The notes beneath the pieces were generated by a model. The model searched no databases. It saw only the letters and a list, made by a program, of their open reading frames with translations, and was not told the origin of the DNA. A stretch of 52,938 nucleotides of DNA from an uncultured bacterium. GTDB lineage: Bacteria > Actinomycetota > Coriobacteriia > Coriobacteriales > Coriobacteriaceae. The stretch is from the NCBI GenBank assembly GCA_905214905.1, contig CAJMNK010000004.1, positions 1-52,938 on the forward strand, given 5' to 3'. The position numbers and the translations under genes were made by a program. This document shows, piece after piece, positions 19,079 to 27,503 of the stretch. Position 1 is the stretch's first letter, and each line of letters starts with the position of its first letter.

Positions 19079-20323
19079 TTACTCGTGATCTTGGTAAATC
19101 TCACGCGGAGCAAGCTCCGAATGTTTGCGCTTTAAGGTCTTAGGGGCCTTATACGTGTTGCTCTCGAAGTCGATGTACTCGGTCTGCTTGAGCAGGCGCT
19201 CAATCATCTCCTCATGATCGAACAACTCCCAGGCCTCATGCACGGCATCGAGTTTAGCGTGCGTCTCGGGTCGGCGCGGCATAAACAGCGTGCAGCAGTC
19301 GGGAGCGGCCTCAGTCGAGATATCGAACGTACCGATCTCCTCAGCACGCGCGATGATCTCCTGCTTGTCCGAACCGATGAGAGGACGGAACACGGGGATC
19401 TTCACGGCCTCGTTGACGGCCATGATGTTCTCAAGCGTTTGGGAGGCAACCTGCCCAAGCGATTCGCCCGTAACGATGGCCTTGGCGCCCTCGATGCGCG
19501 CAATGCGCTCGGCAACCGAATACATAATGCGACGATACATGATCACACGCAGGTTGCTGGGGCAGGTGACCGAAATCTCACGCTGGCAGTCGCCAAACGG
19601 CACCACGTACAGGCGGCCGATCTGGACACCCGGCTCAAGCGCACGGATGATGTCCTGCACCAAATACTCGCTCGTATCAGGCGTCTGCGGACGACCGGAG
19701 AAATGCACCGGCACGCACACCGCGCCGCGACGCGCGAGCATCCAGGTCGCCACCGGAGAATCGATACCCGACGACAGCAGCGTCACGACCTTGCCGGCAG
19801 AACCCACCGGCAGACCGCCCACGCCGCGCTCGGAGCGCGCGTACACATAAACGCTACCCTGGACCACCAGTACGTGCACCATCACATCGGGGTCGTGCAT
19901 TTGAACCTTTTTATCGGGGAAGGCCTCACACAGTACCTCGCCCACCTGACGATTAATATCGATCGAGGTGAGCTCATAGTCGGTATTGGAGCGCTTGGCG
20001 TGCACCTTAAACGAATCGAAGGAACCAAACTCGCGCAGTGCCTTCACGGCGGCGGCGCAGTACTCCTGCGGGTCGCGGTTGGTGTGATACGCCATAGACA
20101 CACGGGCAACGCCGGGGACGGTGCGAATGACACGCGCCGCCTCGTCGGCCTGATGCTCGTTAAAGGTCACGAGGATATAACCGGAAATTCGAGACACGGC
20201 GTTCACGGAAAAGGCGGCCAAGGCCGCCTTGATGTTATCCATGAGGATATGCTCAAAATGTGCGCGGTTCTTGCCCTTCAGCCCAACCTCGTGATAGTGG
20301 ACTAGGCAGACGCGAGCCGCCAT
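19079..20323 (-). CDS. thiI: tRNA 4-thiouridine synthase ThiI, no rhodanese domain
   Basis: ThiI adenylates and thiolates U8 of tRNA and can feed sulfur to thiazole synthesis. Domains: N-terminal ferredoxin-like and THUMP (1-165), PP-loop ATPase with LLSSGIDSPVATW, then the TLENIMAVNE region and EAAPDCCTLFMPRRPET with the catalytic Cys. The protein stops at 414 residues without the C-terminal rhodanese domain of enterobacterial ThiI, as in Bacillus, so a cysteine desulfurase elsewhere would deliver sulfur directly. ATG 20323 abuts the rpoZ stop (TAAATG). Confidence 0.95.
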   Translation of the reverse strand: MAARVCLVHYHEVGLKGKNRAHFEHILMDNIKAALAAFSVNAVSRISGYILVTFNEHQADEAARVIRTVPGVARVSMAYHTNRDPQEYCAAAVKALREFGSFDSFKVHAKRSNTDYELTSIDINRQVGEVLCEAFPDKKVQMHDPDVMVHVLVVQGSVYVYARSERGVGGLPVGSAGKVVTLLSSGIDSPVATWMLARRGAVCVPVHFSGRPQTPDTSEYLVQDIIRALEPGVQIGRLYVVPFGDCQREISVTCPSNLRVIMYRRIMYSVAERIARIEGAKAIVTGESLGQVASQTLENIMAVNEAVKIPVFRPLIGSDKQEIIARAEEIGTFDISTEAAPDCCTLFMPRRPETHAKLDAVHEAWELFDHEEMIERLLKQTEYIDFESNTYKAPKTLKRKHSELAPREIYQDHE

Positions 20324-20605
20324 TTAGGCTTCAGCAACCTTGTGGCCGAGCGCCTTCTCGTAACGGGCCTCGTCGTAAGAGATGTCGCCGTCGACAATCT
20401 CGTCCATAGCCATCGAGATGGTATCGGCACCGGAAAGCCCGATGGTGATGTCATCGACATCCTGGACGGCAAGCACGCGGTTGTGCTGGCCACGCAGCAT
20501 GCTATTGATGTCGCAGGCGCGCTTGGAGGCAAGCGAAGCGAGCAGGAAGCGGTTGTGATCGGTCTTCTCCAGAAGATCGTCAATGCAAGGCTTTACAACG
20601 GACAC
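20324..20605 (-). CDS. rpoZ: RNA polymerase omega subunit
   Basis: Omega helps assemble and stabilise the beta' subunit of RNA polymerase. The 93-residue product has the family core DHNRFLLASLASKRACDINSM and the later helix SYDEARYEKALGHK. Start is GTG 20605, with AAAGGATC upstream; it lies 5 bp after gmk. gmk-rpoZ is a widespread pair, and here mihF precedes it as in other actinobacteria. Confidence 0.95.
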   Translation of the reverse strand: MSVVKPCIDDLLEKTDHNRFLLASLASKRACDINSMLRGQHNRVLAVQDVDDITIGLSGADTISMAMDEIVDGDISYDEARYEKALGHKVAEA

Positions 20606-20610
20606 GGACC

Positions 20611-21180
20611 TCAGATCCTTTCATGCATATCGAGAACGCGAACGAGCTCATCGGTCGCGCGGTCGAGATCGTCATTCACCACGACGTCGTCGTAGCGGTC
20701 GGCAAGGGCAAGCTCATCGGCGGCGTTTGCCATACGCAGCTCAATCGTCTCGGGCGTCTCGGTACCGCGACCGACTAGACGCTCGCGGAGCACCTCAAGC
20801 GAAGGCGGCTTGATAAAGATCAGCACGGCCTCGGGGAAACGCTCCTTCACCTGCAGGGCGCCCTGGACATCGATCTCCAAAATCAGAGACGAGCCCGAGG
20901 CGAGCTTGGATGTGACCTCGCTCACCAACGTGCCGTAGCAGTTACCGTGGACCTCGGCCCACTCAACAAACTCACCGTTTGCCACGCGGCGGTCGAACTC
21001 CTCGCGCGTCAGAAAAAAGTAGTTGACGCCGTCGACCTCACCTTTGCGTGGTGCTCGCGTGGTAGCCGAAACCGTCAGACCCAGGTTCGAGCGGCGCTCG
21101 CGCACACGAGTGACGAGCGTACCCTTGCCTGCGCCTGACGGTCCAGAAATCACAAAGAGCTTGGAATCCTGAGCGCTCAC
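20611..21180 (-). CDS. gmk: Guanylate kinase
   Basis: Phosphorylates GMP to GDP with ATP. P-loop GPSGAGKG at residues 13-20; the GMP-binding segment has TTRAPRKGEVDGVNYFF and GEFVEWAEVHGNCYGT, and the lid GRGTETPETIELRM. 189 residues is typical. GTG 21180 abuts the mihF stop (TAAGTG), implying translational coupling. Soluble cytosolic enzyme. Confidence 0.97.
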   Translation of the reverse strand: MSAQDSKLFVISGPSGAGKGTLVTRVRERRSNLGLTVSATTRAPRKGEVDGVNYFFLTREEFDRRVANGEFVEWAEVHGNCYGTLVSEVTSKLASGSSLILEIDVQGALQVKERFPEAVLIFIKPPSLEVLRERLVGRGTETPETIELRMANAADELALADRYDDVVVNDDLDRATDELVRVLDMHERI

Positions 21181-21489
21181 TTATTTGGTCAGCTGCTCGA
21201 GGAGCTGCTCGCGCTGACGGACGCCGAGGCCCTGGACGCGACGAGTAGCGGAGATACCGAGCTCCTCCATGATCTTGGCGGCCTTGGCCTTGCCATAACC
21301 AGGGAGAGACTCGATGAGGGTGGAAACCTTCATGCGGGAAGCGATGGGGTCATCGGAGTTGAGCACGGACTCGAGGGACTTCTCGCCCTTCTTGATCTGC
21401 TCGCGAAGCTCAGCGCGGGCGTGACGTGCGGCGGCAGCCTTCTCAAGAGCCTGCTTGCGCTGCTCGTCGGTAAGCTGAGGGAGTGCCAT
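21181..21489 (-). CDS. mihF: Actinobacterial integration host factor MihF
   Basis: MihF-type IHF is an actinobacterial nucleoid protein, unrelated to enterobacterial IHF, that binds and bends DNA through an S13-like helix-two-turn-helix. ATG 21489 (GGAGG, 5 nt spacer) gives 102 residues. Visible motifs are ALEKAAAARHARAELR near the N-terminus and the conserved LIESLPGYGKAKAAKIMEEL with RRVQGLGVRQREQLL. The family is essentially confined to Actinomycetota and nearly always sits before gmk, as here, which supports the phylum assignment. Confidence 0.94.
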   Translation of the reverse strand: MALPQLTDEQRKQALEKAAAARHARAELREQIKKGEKSLESVLNSDDPIASRMKVSTLIESLPGYGKAKAAKIMEELGISATRRVQGLGVRQREQLLEQLTK

Positions 21490-21606
21490 TCGTACCTCCA
21501 AATAGTTGGGTTATATCTGATTCAATAATTGGCATTTTAGCACGTAGAACGTACAAAATGCCTAATCGCGGCTCCATAGGTTAGACGATACCCGCAAAAA
21601 GTGCAA

Positions 21607-21688
21607 TATACTGCGCCCAAAGTTAAGCCCCTGACCTGCGATTCCACACAAAGGATGGGAAAGTTTACGCAGGCACAGGGGCTATTTT
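21607..21688. ncRNA. Unexplained nested hairpin between pyrF and mihF (possible terminator or small RNA)
   Basis: A two-tier stem: AGCCCCTG (21626-21633) pairs with CAGGGGCT (21676-21683) and, one step inside, CCTGCG (21635-21640) with CGCAGG (21668-21673), leaving a 27-nt loop. On the + strand ATTTT follows and TATACT lies just upstream (21607-21612), which would fit a transcript of about 75 nt. On the reverse strand it could be the pyr operon terminator, though its T-run is poor. I could not match it to a known RNA family. The rest of the 240-bp gap holds the mihF leader and nothing else I recognise. Confidence 0.4.
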
Positions 21689-21728
21689 GTGCTAATGAGA
21701 CCCAAAAGTGGTGACTTAGGGGAATCTT

Positions 21729-22445
21729 TTACGCGACGTTTTCGACCAGCTCGGCGACGATGGCGTCAAAGGCGGCAACCGGATCGTCGGCACCGGTGAT
21801 GGGACGGCCCACCACAATGTGGCTTGCGCCACGCTCGATAGCCTGGGAAGGCGTCGCCACGCGGGACTGGTCACCAAGGGCGGCACCCACCGGACGCACA
21901 CCCGGAGTCACGATCAGGGCATCAGGACCCAGCAGCTCACGCATGTCGTGAGCCTCCATCGGCGAGCACACGATGCCGTCGATGCCGTTGGTCTGGGCAA
22001 GCTTTGCCAGACGGGCGGCTTCCTCGGCCACGGGAGACTCGACGCCGATCTCGCTCAAGGCATCCTGATTCATACTCGTGAGCACGGTAATGGCGACGAG
22101 CTTGGCGCGGTCCTCGCGCGCCTCCTCGGCACCCTCACGGCACGCGGCGAGCATAGCGCCCGAACCCAAGCCGTGGACCGAGAGCAGGTCGGCACCGGCA
22201 AGCGAGGCCGAACGGGCGGCACCGCGCACCTGATGCGGAATGTCATGGAACTTAAGGTCGAGGAAGACCTTGAAGCCCAAGTCCTTGAACGTCTTGACGA
22301 TCTCGGGACCCTCGGCGTAATAGAGCGTCATGCCCACCTTGAGCCAGACGGCGTGGCCCGAAAGCTCATGGGCGAGCTCGAGCGCACGCTCACGATCGCA
22401 GTCGAGGGCGACGATAACACGGTCGCGGGCATCATTCTCTAGCAT
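21729..22445 (-). CDS. pyrF: Orotidine 5'-phosphate decarboxylase
   Basis: Last step of UMP synthesis, OMP to UMP. The 238-residue product has the catalytic DLKFHDIPH motif, IVALDCDRERALELA at the N-terminus, and the phosphate-binding TPGVRP and HIVVGRPIT segments of the short bacterial class. ATG 22445 overlaps the pyrD stop by 7 bp. A longer in-frame N-terminus to 22499 lies inside pyrD and is rejected. Final gene of the pyr operon. Confidence 0.96.
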   Translation of the reverse strand: MLENDARDRVIVALDCDRERALELAHELSGHAVWLKVGMTLYYAEGPEIVKTFKDLGFKVFLDLKFHDIPHQVRGAARSASLAGADLLSVHGLGSGAMLAACREGAEEAREDRAKLVAITVLTSMNQDALSEIGVESPVAEEAARLAKLAQTNGIDGIVCSPMEAHDMRELLGPDALIVTPGVRPVGAALGDQSRVATPSQAIERGASHIVVGRPITGADDPVAAFDAIVAELVENVA

Positions 22446-23362
22446 TCGAAAGCACCTACCAGCTCGTTGATATCCTTCACGCCCTGGGACTCTGCCCAAG
22501 CCTCGAGCTCGCGCGCGATCTTAATCGAAGCGCACGGATCGACAAAGTTGGCCATACCGACCGACACGCAGGTGGCGCCGGCCAGGATAAACTCGGCAGC
22601 ATCCTCGCCGGTCATGACACCGCCGACGCCGTTGATGGGGATATCGACGGCCTGAGCGACCTCCCAGACCATGCGAACGGCGATGTGGTGGCACAGCGGG
22701 CCCGAAAGGCCGCCCTTGGGCTTGGCAACACGGGACTTGCGGGTGTGCACGTCAATGGCCATGCCCTGGATGGAATTGATGACCGAAAGGCCGTCGGCGC
22801 CGGCGGCCTCGAGAGCCTTGGCAATCTCGGCGACATTAACCGGAGCCATCTTTACGAACAGCGGCTTATCGGTCACCTTGCGGCAGGCAGCCATAACGGA
22901 AGAGGCGCCCTCGGGCGTGGAGCCCATGGCGGCACCGCCGGCGGCGATATTAGGGCAGCTCACGTTGATCTCGTAGCCGGCAGCCCAGGGACACAGCTCG
23001 ACATACATCTCGAGCGCGCGGACAAACTCGTCAACGGAGTGGCCGGCAACCTGACAGATGACCTGGCAGCCGTCCTTGGACAGCTGTTCGAGCCACGGAC
23101 CGGACTCGCGGGCAAAGGCGGCCACGCCGGGGTTCTGAAGGCCCACGGAGTTGATCATACCGCCGGGAATCTCGGCCATGCGGGGCGCGGGGTTGCCGGG
23201 CCAGGGCTCGGCAGCGCAACCCTTGGTGGTGATGGCGCCCAGCTGGGAAACATCAAAGAAGTTCTGGAACTGCCAACCGTAGCCAAAGGTACCGGCTGCG
23301 GTGTTGATGGGGTTCTGCATCTTGACGCCGCCGAAATCGACGGCCATGTTAACGGTACCCAC
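22439..23362 (-). CDS. pyrD: Dihydroorotate dehydrogenase, class 1B catalytic subunit
   Basis: FMN enzyme oxidising dihydroorotate to orotate, paired with PyrK to use NAD+. Motifs: NPINTAAGTFGYG, TTKGCAAEPWPGNP, MINSVGLQNPG, and the active-site loop YEINVSCPNI whose Cys is the class 1 base. C-terminal FMN phosphate site includes NGVGGVMTGEDAAEFILAGA. GTG 23362 shares a base with the pyrK stop (TAGTG); 307 residues. The longer frame upstream is in pyrK. Cytosolic, heterotetramer with PyrK. Confidence 0.96.
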   Translation of the reverse strand: MGTVNMAVDFGGVKMQNPINTAAGTFGYGWQFQNFFDVSQLGAITTKGCAAEPWPGNPAPRMAEIPGGMINSVGLQNPGVAAFARESGPWLEQLSKDGCQVICQVAGHSVDEFVRALEMYVELCPWAAGYEINVSCPNIAAGGAAMGSTPEGASSVMAACRKVTDKPLFVKMAPVNVAEIAKALEAAGADGLSVINSIQGMAIDVHTRKSRVAKPKGGLSGPLCHHIAVRMVWEVAQAVDIPINGVGGVMTGEDAAEFILAGATCVSVGMANFVDPCASIKIARELEAWAESQGVKDINELVGAFEC

Positions 23363-24153
23363 TAGAAGACCACCACCTTGGAAGCATCGAACACGGGGCC
23401 GCACATGCAAGCACCCTTCATACCGTCGACCGTCTCGACATTGCAGGTGTTGCAGGCGCCAAAGCCACAGCTCATCATGCGCTCGAGGGACACCTCGCAG
23501 TACGCACCGGCCTCGGCGGCAGCGGCGGCGACTTTCTTCATCATGACAGCGGGGCCGCAGCTGGCGACGTAGTCGTAGCCGCCCTCGCCAAGCAGCTCAG
23601 CGGCAGGATCGGTGCAAAAACCGTGCGTGCCGAGCGAGCCGTCGTCGGTGCACACGTTGACCGTGGCTCCCAGCGCGCGGAACTCATCGACGCCCACGGC
23701 CTTGGACGCGGTGCCAAAGCCCAGGCACACGTCGACGGCCACACCCTGCTCGACGAGCATGCCGGCAAGGCACAGCACGGGCGGAACACCGATGCCGCCC
23801 GCAACGAGCAGCGCCTTCCTGGTGCCCTCGGGAACAAGCCAGCCGCGGCCGCCAGGGCCCAGCAGGTTAGAAGTGGAACCGGGGGCCATCTGCGACAGAC
23901 GGCGGGTGTCGTCGCCCACGACGGCGTACCACAGCTCGACGGTGCCGGCCTGGGCGTCGGCGCGATAGAAGCTCAGGGGCACGCGAAGCAGCGAAGAGGC
24001 ATCGCCGGGCACGGCGATGTTCACAAACTGACCGGGCTTGAGCGCACTTGCAAGCTTGGGGGCCGAGATTACGAGCGAGAAGATGCCCTCGGCGATCTCC
24101 TTGTTCGAGACGACCTCGAAGTCGTGCATGCGTGCAGTGGAAGGTGTGGGCAT
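23362..24153 (-). CDS. pyrK: Dihydroorotate dehydrogenase electron transfer subunit PyrK
   Basis: FAD and [2Fe-2S] subunit that passes electrons from PyrD to NAD+. FAD-binding RVPLSFYR (about residue 57), NAD-binding LVAGGIGVPPVLCLA, and the four-cysteine cluster motif CGFGACNTC with CMCGPVF at the C-terminus. 263 residues is typical. ATG 24153 follows GGAG. A 92-bp gap separates it from pyrC, the largest inside the operon, in which I see no feature. Confidence 0.95.
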   Translation of the reverse strand: MPTPSTARMHDFEVVSNKEIAEGIFSLVISAPKLASALKPGQFVNIAVPGDASSLLRVPLSFYRADAQAGTVELWYAVVGDDTRRLSQMAPGSTSNLLGPGGRGWLVPEGTRKALLVAGGIGVPPVLCLAGMLVEQGVAVDVCLGFGTASKAVGVDEFRALGATVNVCTDDGSLGTHGFCTDPAAELLGEGGYDYVASCGPAVMMKKVAAAAAEAGAYCEVSLERMMSCGFGACNTCNVETVDGMKGACMCGPVFDASKVVVF

Positions 24154-24245
24154 AGACGCTCCAATCCCCCATGCGGTTGCATGGTTCAGGCGAACAGAAA
24201 GCGCGGCACCGCAAGGGCGCCGCGCACAAAAGCGATAAGGCTATG

Positions 24246-25535
24246 CTAGCAGATGCAGCCGTCGGCGAGCGTCTGCTTGCCGCCGACAAACACATCGGTG
24301 GCACGACCGGTGAGCGTGCGGCCGGCAAAACCGGAATTCTCGGCACGCGACTCGTAGCCGTCCTCGCCGACCGTCCAGGTGGCAGACGCGTCGAAGACAG
24401 TCAGGTCGGCAACGGAGCCCGCCTTGACCTGAACCTGGTCGAGGCCCAGGATCTCACGAGGCTTGATGGCCATGAGCTCGACCATGCGACCCATGCTCAT
24501 CTTGCCCGTGTTGACCAGCTCGGTGAGCACGAGCGACAGCGAGGTCTCGAGGCCGATCATGCCGAAGGGCGCCAGCTCGAATTCGCGGGCCTTCTCCCAC
24601 GGAGTATGGGGAGCGTGATCGGTGACGATAGCGTCGACGGTACCGTCGATGACGCCCTGACGGATAGCCTCGGCGTCCTCGTCGGTACGCAGCGGCGGGT
24701 TGACCTTGAGCGAGGTGTTGTAGGTCTCGTCCAGGTCGTTCTCGGTCAGGAACATGTGGTGCGGCGTGGCCTCGCAGGTGACCTGCACGCCAGCTGCCTT
24801 ACCGGCACGCACGAGCTCCAGGCCATGGGCGGTGGAGATGTGCTGGATGTGCAGCTTGGCACCGGTCAGCTTGGCGATCTCGATGTCGCGGGCGATCTGG
24901 AGCTCCTCGCCGGCAGCCGGCCAGCCCTCGAGAGCCAGACGGGTCGAGACCTTGCCCTCGTTGATCTGGCCGTGGCCGACCAGGTCCTCGTCCTGGCAGT
25001 GGCTCATAAAGACCTTGCCGAACATCTTGCCGTAGTCCATGCAGCGACGGAGCATGCCCGCGCCCTGCACGCCACGACCGTCGTCAGTGAAGGCGACGGC
25101 GCCGTGGGCGACCATATCGCCCATCTCGGACATGGCCTCGCCCTTAAGACCGCGGGTCATGGCTCCCGACGGATAGACGCGGCAGTGGCCGACCTCGGCA
25201 GCGCGGGACTTGACGAACTCCACGACGGTGCCGTTATCGGTGACGGGATCGGTGTTGGGCATGGCGCACACGCCGGTAAAGCCGCCCTTGGCAGCTGCAC
25301 GGGTGCCGCTCTCGATGTCCTCTTTGACCTCGTAGCCGGGCTCGCGAAGGTGAACGTGCATATCCACCAGGCCGGGGACGAGATATTTGCCGGAAAGGTC
25401 GCGGACCTCGGCTCCCTCGACGGCGAGATTCTCGCCGACCTCGGCGATCTTATCGCCGTCAATCAGGACGTCAACGACACCGTCAAGCTCGACGGACGGG
25501 TCGACGACGTGGGCATTCTTAAGAAGCAAGGCCAT
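24246..25535 (-). CDS. pyrC: Dihydroorotase
   Basis: Zinc amidohydrolase closing carbamoyl-aspartate to dihydroorotate. Metal motif DMHVHLREPG near residue 60, FMSHCQDEDL, HIQHIST, CEATPHHMFL and TDHAPHTPWEK are all present, giving a complete type I active site. 429 residues from ATG 25535, which has GGAGG and overlaps the pyrB end by 17 bp. The type I form often associates with aspartate carbamoyltransferase, matching the pyrBC neighbourhood. Confidence 0.96.
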   Translation of the reverse strand: MALLLKNAHVVDPSVELDGVVDVLIDGDKIAEVGENLAVEGAEVRDLSGKYLVPGLVDMHVHLREPGYEVKEDIESGTRAAAKGGFTGVCAMPNTDPVTDNGTVVEFVKSRAAEVGHCRVYPSGAMTRGLKGEAMSEMGDMVAHGAVAFTDDGRGVQGAGMLRRCMDYGKMFGKVFMSHCQDEDLVGHGQINEGKVSTRLALEGWPAAGEELQIARDIEIAKLTGAKLHIQHISTAHGLELVRAGKAAGVQVTCEATPHHMFLTENDLDETYNTSLKVNPPLRTDEDAEAIRQGVIDGTVDAIVTDHAPHTPWEKAREFELAPFGMIGLETSLSLVLTELVNTGKMSMGRMVELMAIKPREILGLDQVQVKAGSVADLTVFDASATWTVGEDGYESRAENSGFAGRTLTGRATDVFVGGKQTLADGCIC

Positions 25536-26463
25536 TATCGGCACCTCCAAGCAGCAGATACAGGATAGCCATACGCACGCAGATACCGGCGTAGACCTGC
25601 TCCAGGATGACGGAGCGTTGCGGGTGGTCGGCCATATAGGAGTCGAACTCGACGCCGCGGTTGATGGGGCCCGGGTGACAGATGATCGCGTCGGGCTTCA
25701 TGAGCTTCTCGCGGTCCTTGGTCAGGCCGAAGAGCTTGTGGTACTCACGAATGGTCGGGAACGGAGCGCCCTCGAGGCGCTCCTGCTGCACGCGCAGCAT
25801 GTAGACGACGTCCAGCTCGGGGAGTACCGAATCGAGGTCGCTCGTCACGTGGTCGCAGCCCAGGACCTCGGGCGCCGGCGGCAGCAGCGTGCCGGGGGCG
25901 ACGGCGTAGGTCTCGCAGCCCATGATCTTAAGTGCGGGGATCAGCGAGCCGCACACGCGGGAGTGCGCGATATCGCCGACGACGGCGACCTTCAGACCGT
26001 GGAAGTCACCCTTGTGCTCCCAGATGGTGTACAGGTCGAGCAGGGCCTGCGTGGGGTGGTTGTGCTTGCCGTCGCCGGCGCAGATGACGCTCGCGGGCGA
26101 GTTCTGCGTGACGATGTAGGGAGCACCGGCGTGCTTATCGCGAACGACGATGCAATCAATCTTGTAGGCGTTGAGGGTCTCGACGGTGTCGACGAGGCTC
26201 TCGCCCTTGACCGTGGAGGTCGAGGAGCCGCCAAAGTTGAGGCTGTCGGCCGAAAGGCGCTTCTCGGCGAGCTCGAAGGAGCTGCGGGTGCGCGTCGAGG
26301 GCTCGTTGAACATGTTGACGATGGTCTTGCCCTTGAGCGTGGGGACCTTCTTGATCGCACGCTCGTTGACCTCGGAGAACGCCTTGGCGGTCTCGAGGAT
26401 GAGCTTGATGTCCTCTTCGGAGTACTCGGTAATGTCGATCAGGTGCTTATGGTTGAACGCCAC
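25519..26463 (-). CDS. pyrB: Aspartate carbamoyltransferase catalytic subunit
   Basis: Forms carbamoyl aspartate. Carbamoyl-phosphate motif FNEPSTRTRSSFE, HPTQALLDLYT, VAVVGDIAHSRV and HPGPINRGVE are all visible. 314 residues from GTG 26463; the GGGAGG ribosome site lies inside the end of pyrR. An upstream in-frame start would overlap pyrR. No pyrI regulatory subunit is present, consistent with control by PyrR instead. Confidence 0.96.
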   Translation of the reverse strand: MAFNHKHLIDITEYSEEDIKLILETAKAFSEVNERAIKKVPTLKGKTIVNMFNEPSTRTRSSFELAEKRLSADSLNFGGSSTSTVKGESLVDTVETLNAYKIDCIVVRDKHAGAPYIVTQNSPASVICAGDGKHNHPTQALLDLYTIWEHKGDFHGLKVAVVGDIAHSRVCGSLIPALKIMGCETYAVAPGTLLPPAPEVLGCDHVTSDLDSVLPELDVVYMLRVQQERLEGAPFPTIREYHKLFGLTKDREKLMKPDAIICHPGPINRGVEFDSYMADHPQRSVILEQVYAGICVRMAILYLLLGGADNGLAS

Positions 26464-26467
26464 GGTA

Positions 26468-27052
26468 CTACTCACCTCCCAGCGGCGCGGAGCCCACATG
26501 GGAACCCGGCGCGACGTCGTTAATCTCGACAGCGGTGCGGCCGTCTACTTCCTTCATATATAGGTGCACGTTCTCCTCATGCGACGAGGGAACGTTCTTG
26601 CCGACAAAGTCCGGCGAGATGGGGAGCTCACGGTGACCGCGGTCAACGAGAACTGCCAGCTCGATGCGGCTCGGACGGCCCAGGTCCATGACGGCATCCA
26701 GAGCGGCGCGGATAGTACGGCCCGTATACAGGATGTCGTCCACCAGCACAACGCGCTTGCCGTCGACGCTGAAGGGAATGTTGGTAGCGTGGATCGCGGG
26801 AGCGAAATTGGTCGCATAGTCATCGCGGTAGAAGCTGATGTCGAGGCTGCCGAGCGGAACGTCGACGCCCTCGATCTCCTTGATCTCCTCGGCGAGCTTC
26901 TTTGCCAGAAGGTCGCCGCGCGTGACGATACCGACCAGAGCGAGGTCTTCACAGCCCTCGTTGCGCTCGAGGATCTCGTGCGCGATGCGGGTCATCGCTC
27001 GGTTGACGGCGGTCTCGTCCATGATGACCGCCTTGGGGGAAGTCGTGCCCAT
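26468..27052 (-). CDS. pyrR: Bifunctional pyr operon regulator / uracil phosphoribosyltransferase PyrR
   Basis: PyrR binds UMP and the pyr leader RNA to favour termination, and has weak UPRTase activity. PRPP-binding loop VVLVDDILYTGRTIRAA, VGIVTRGDLLA and LVDRGHRELPI are diagnostic; 194 residues. ATG 27052 has GAAGGAG. It opens the pyr operon directly behind a leader with alternative hairpins ending in an intrinsic terminator, the standard PyrR target layout. Confidence 0.96.
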   Translation of the reverse strand: MGTTSPKAVIMDETAVNRAMTRIAHEILERNEGCEDLALVGIVTRGDLLAKKLAEEIKEIEGVDVPLGSLDISFYRDDYATNFAPAIHATNIPFSVDGKRVVLVDDILYTGRTIRAALDAVMDLGRPSRIELAVLVDRGHRELPISPDFVGKNVPSSHEENVHLYMKEVDGRTAVEINDVAPGSHVGSAPLGGE

Positions 27053-27091
27053 CGATCTCCTTCCTCACATGTCTTGACTGCTGACACAGTC

Positions 27092-27197
27092 AAAAAAATA
27101 GATGCCCGACCGCTTAAAGCGGACCAGACACCCACAGGAAGGGCTGCTCTTTGGCAGCAATGTAATTCCATGTGGGTATCTCGTACCCCTTTAATGG
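27092..27197 (-). promoter_or_regulatory. pyr operon attenuator (anti-antiterminator, antiterminator, terminator)
   Basis: Three overlapping RNA structures precede pyrR. First, a bulged hairpin (27168-27197) with lower stem CCAT/ATGG, upper stem GGGTA/TACCC and loop CGAGA. Second, AGATACCCACA (27171-27181) can pair with TGTGGGTGTCT (27126-27136) over 11 bp. Third, TGTCTGGTCCGCTT pairs with AAGCGGTCGGGCA (27103-27130) and seven T follow. The second excludes the first and uses the 5' arm of the third. This is the logic of PyrR attenuation, although the loop does not exactly match the Bacillus CNGNGA consensus. An inner hairpin with loop CAAAGA (27143-27158) is closer to it. Confidence 0.8.
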
Positions 27198-27206
27198 TCA
27201 AGGGAT

Positions 27207-27212
27207 AGTGTA
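27207..27212 (-). promoter_or_regulatory. Candidate -10 for the pyr operon
   Basis: TACACT on the reverse strand would start transcription near 27200, just at the first attenuator hairpin. Its -35 is poor. An alternative is TTTTCA-N17-TATATA (27284-27312), which would add about 80 nt of leader. Confidence 0.35.
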
Positions 27213-27283
27213 GCCAACCTCGAGCTTAATTGCGAGCATAAGTACAGAGCAATCCGTAAACGGGCGCAGGCGCTCCATAAACC

Positions 27284-27334
27284 TATATATATTTGTGGGA
27301 CGAGCTTGAAAACGCACGCACGAGCTGGCATAAT
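27284..27334. promoter_or_regulatory. Overlapping divergent promoters, rpmB (+) and pyr (-)
   Basis: On the + strand TTGAAA (27306-27311), 17 bp, CATAAT (27329-27334) is a good sigma-70 type promoter towards rpmB. On the reverse strand TTTTCA (27307-27312), 17 bp, TATATA (27284-27289) faces pyrR. The two -35 boxes share five bases, so polymerase binding would be mutually exclusive. A + transcript would have a leader of about 160 nt with a small CTACG/CGTAG hairpin at 27360-27377. Confidence 0.5.
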
Positions 27335-27440
27335 CCCCTCTGCTGCACGCAAATCGGATCTACGTCCAGGGCCGTAGCGTGAGCACTATCGCCAAAAGAG
27401 GAATATCTCTGTGTAGATTGCGCACAGGGAGCGACTTCTG

Positions 27441-27449
27441 TGCTATAGT
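27441..27449 (+). promoter_or_regulatory. Extended -10 promoter of rpmB
   Basis: TGCTATAGT, identical to the rpsT extended -10, 55 bp before the rpmB start. No good -35 at 17 bp, as expected for an extended -10. Confidence 0.55.
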
Positions 27450-27503
27450 TCAGGCTTGTTTGTTAACGCGACATGTTCGTTTGTCGCCCAAGGAGGGTCA
27501 GTT

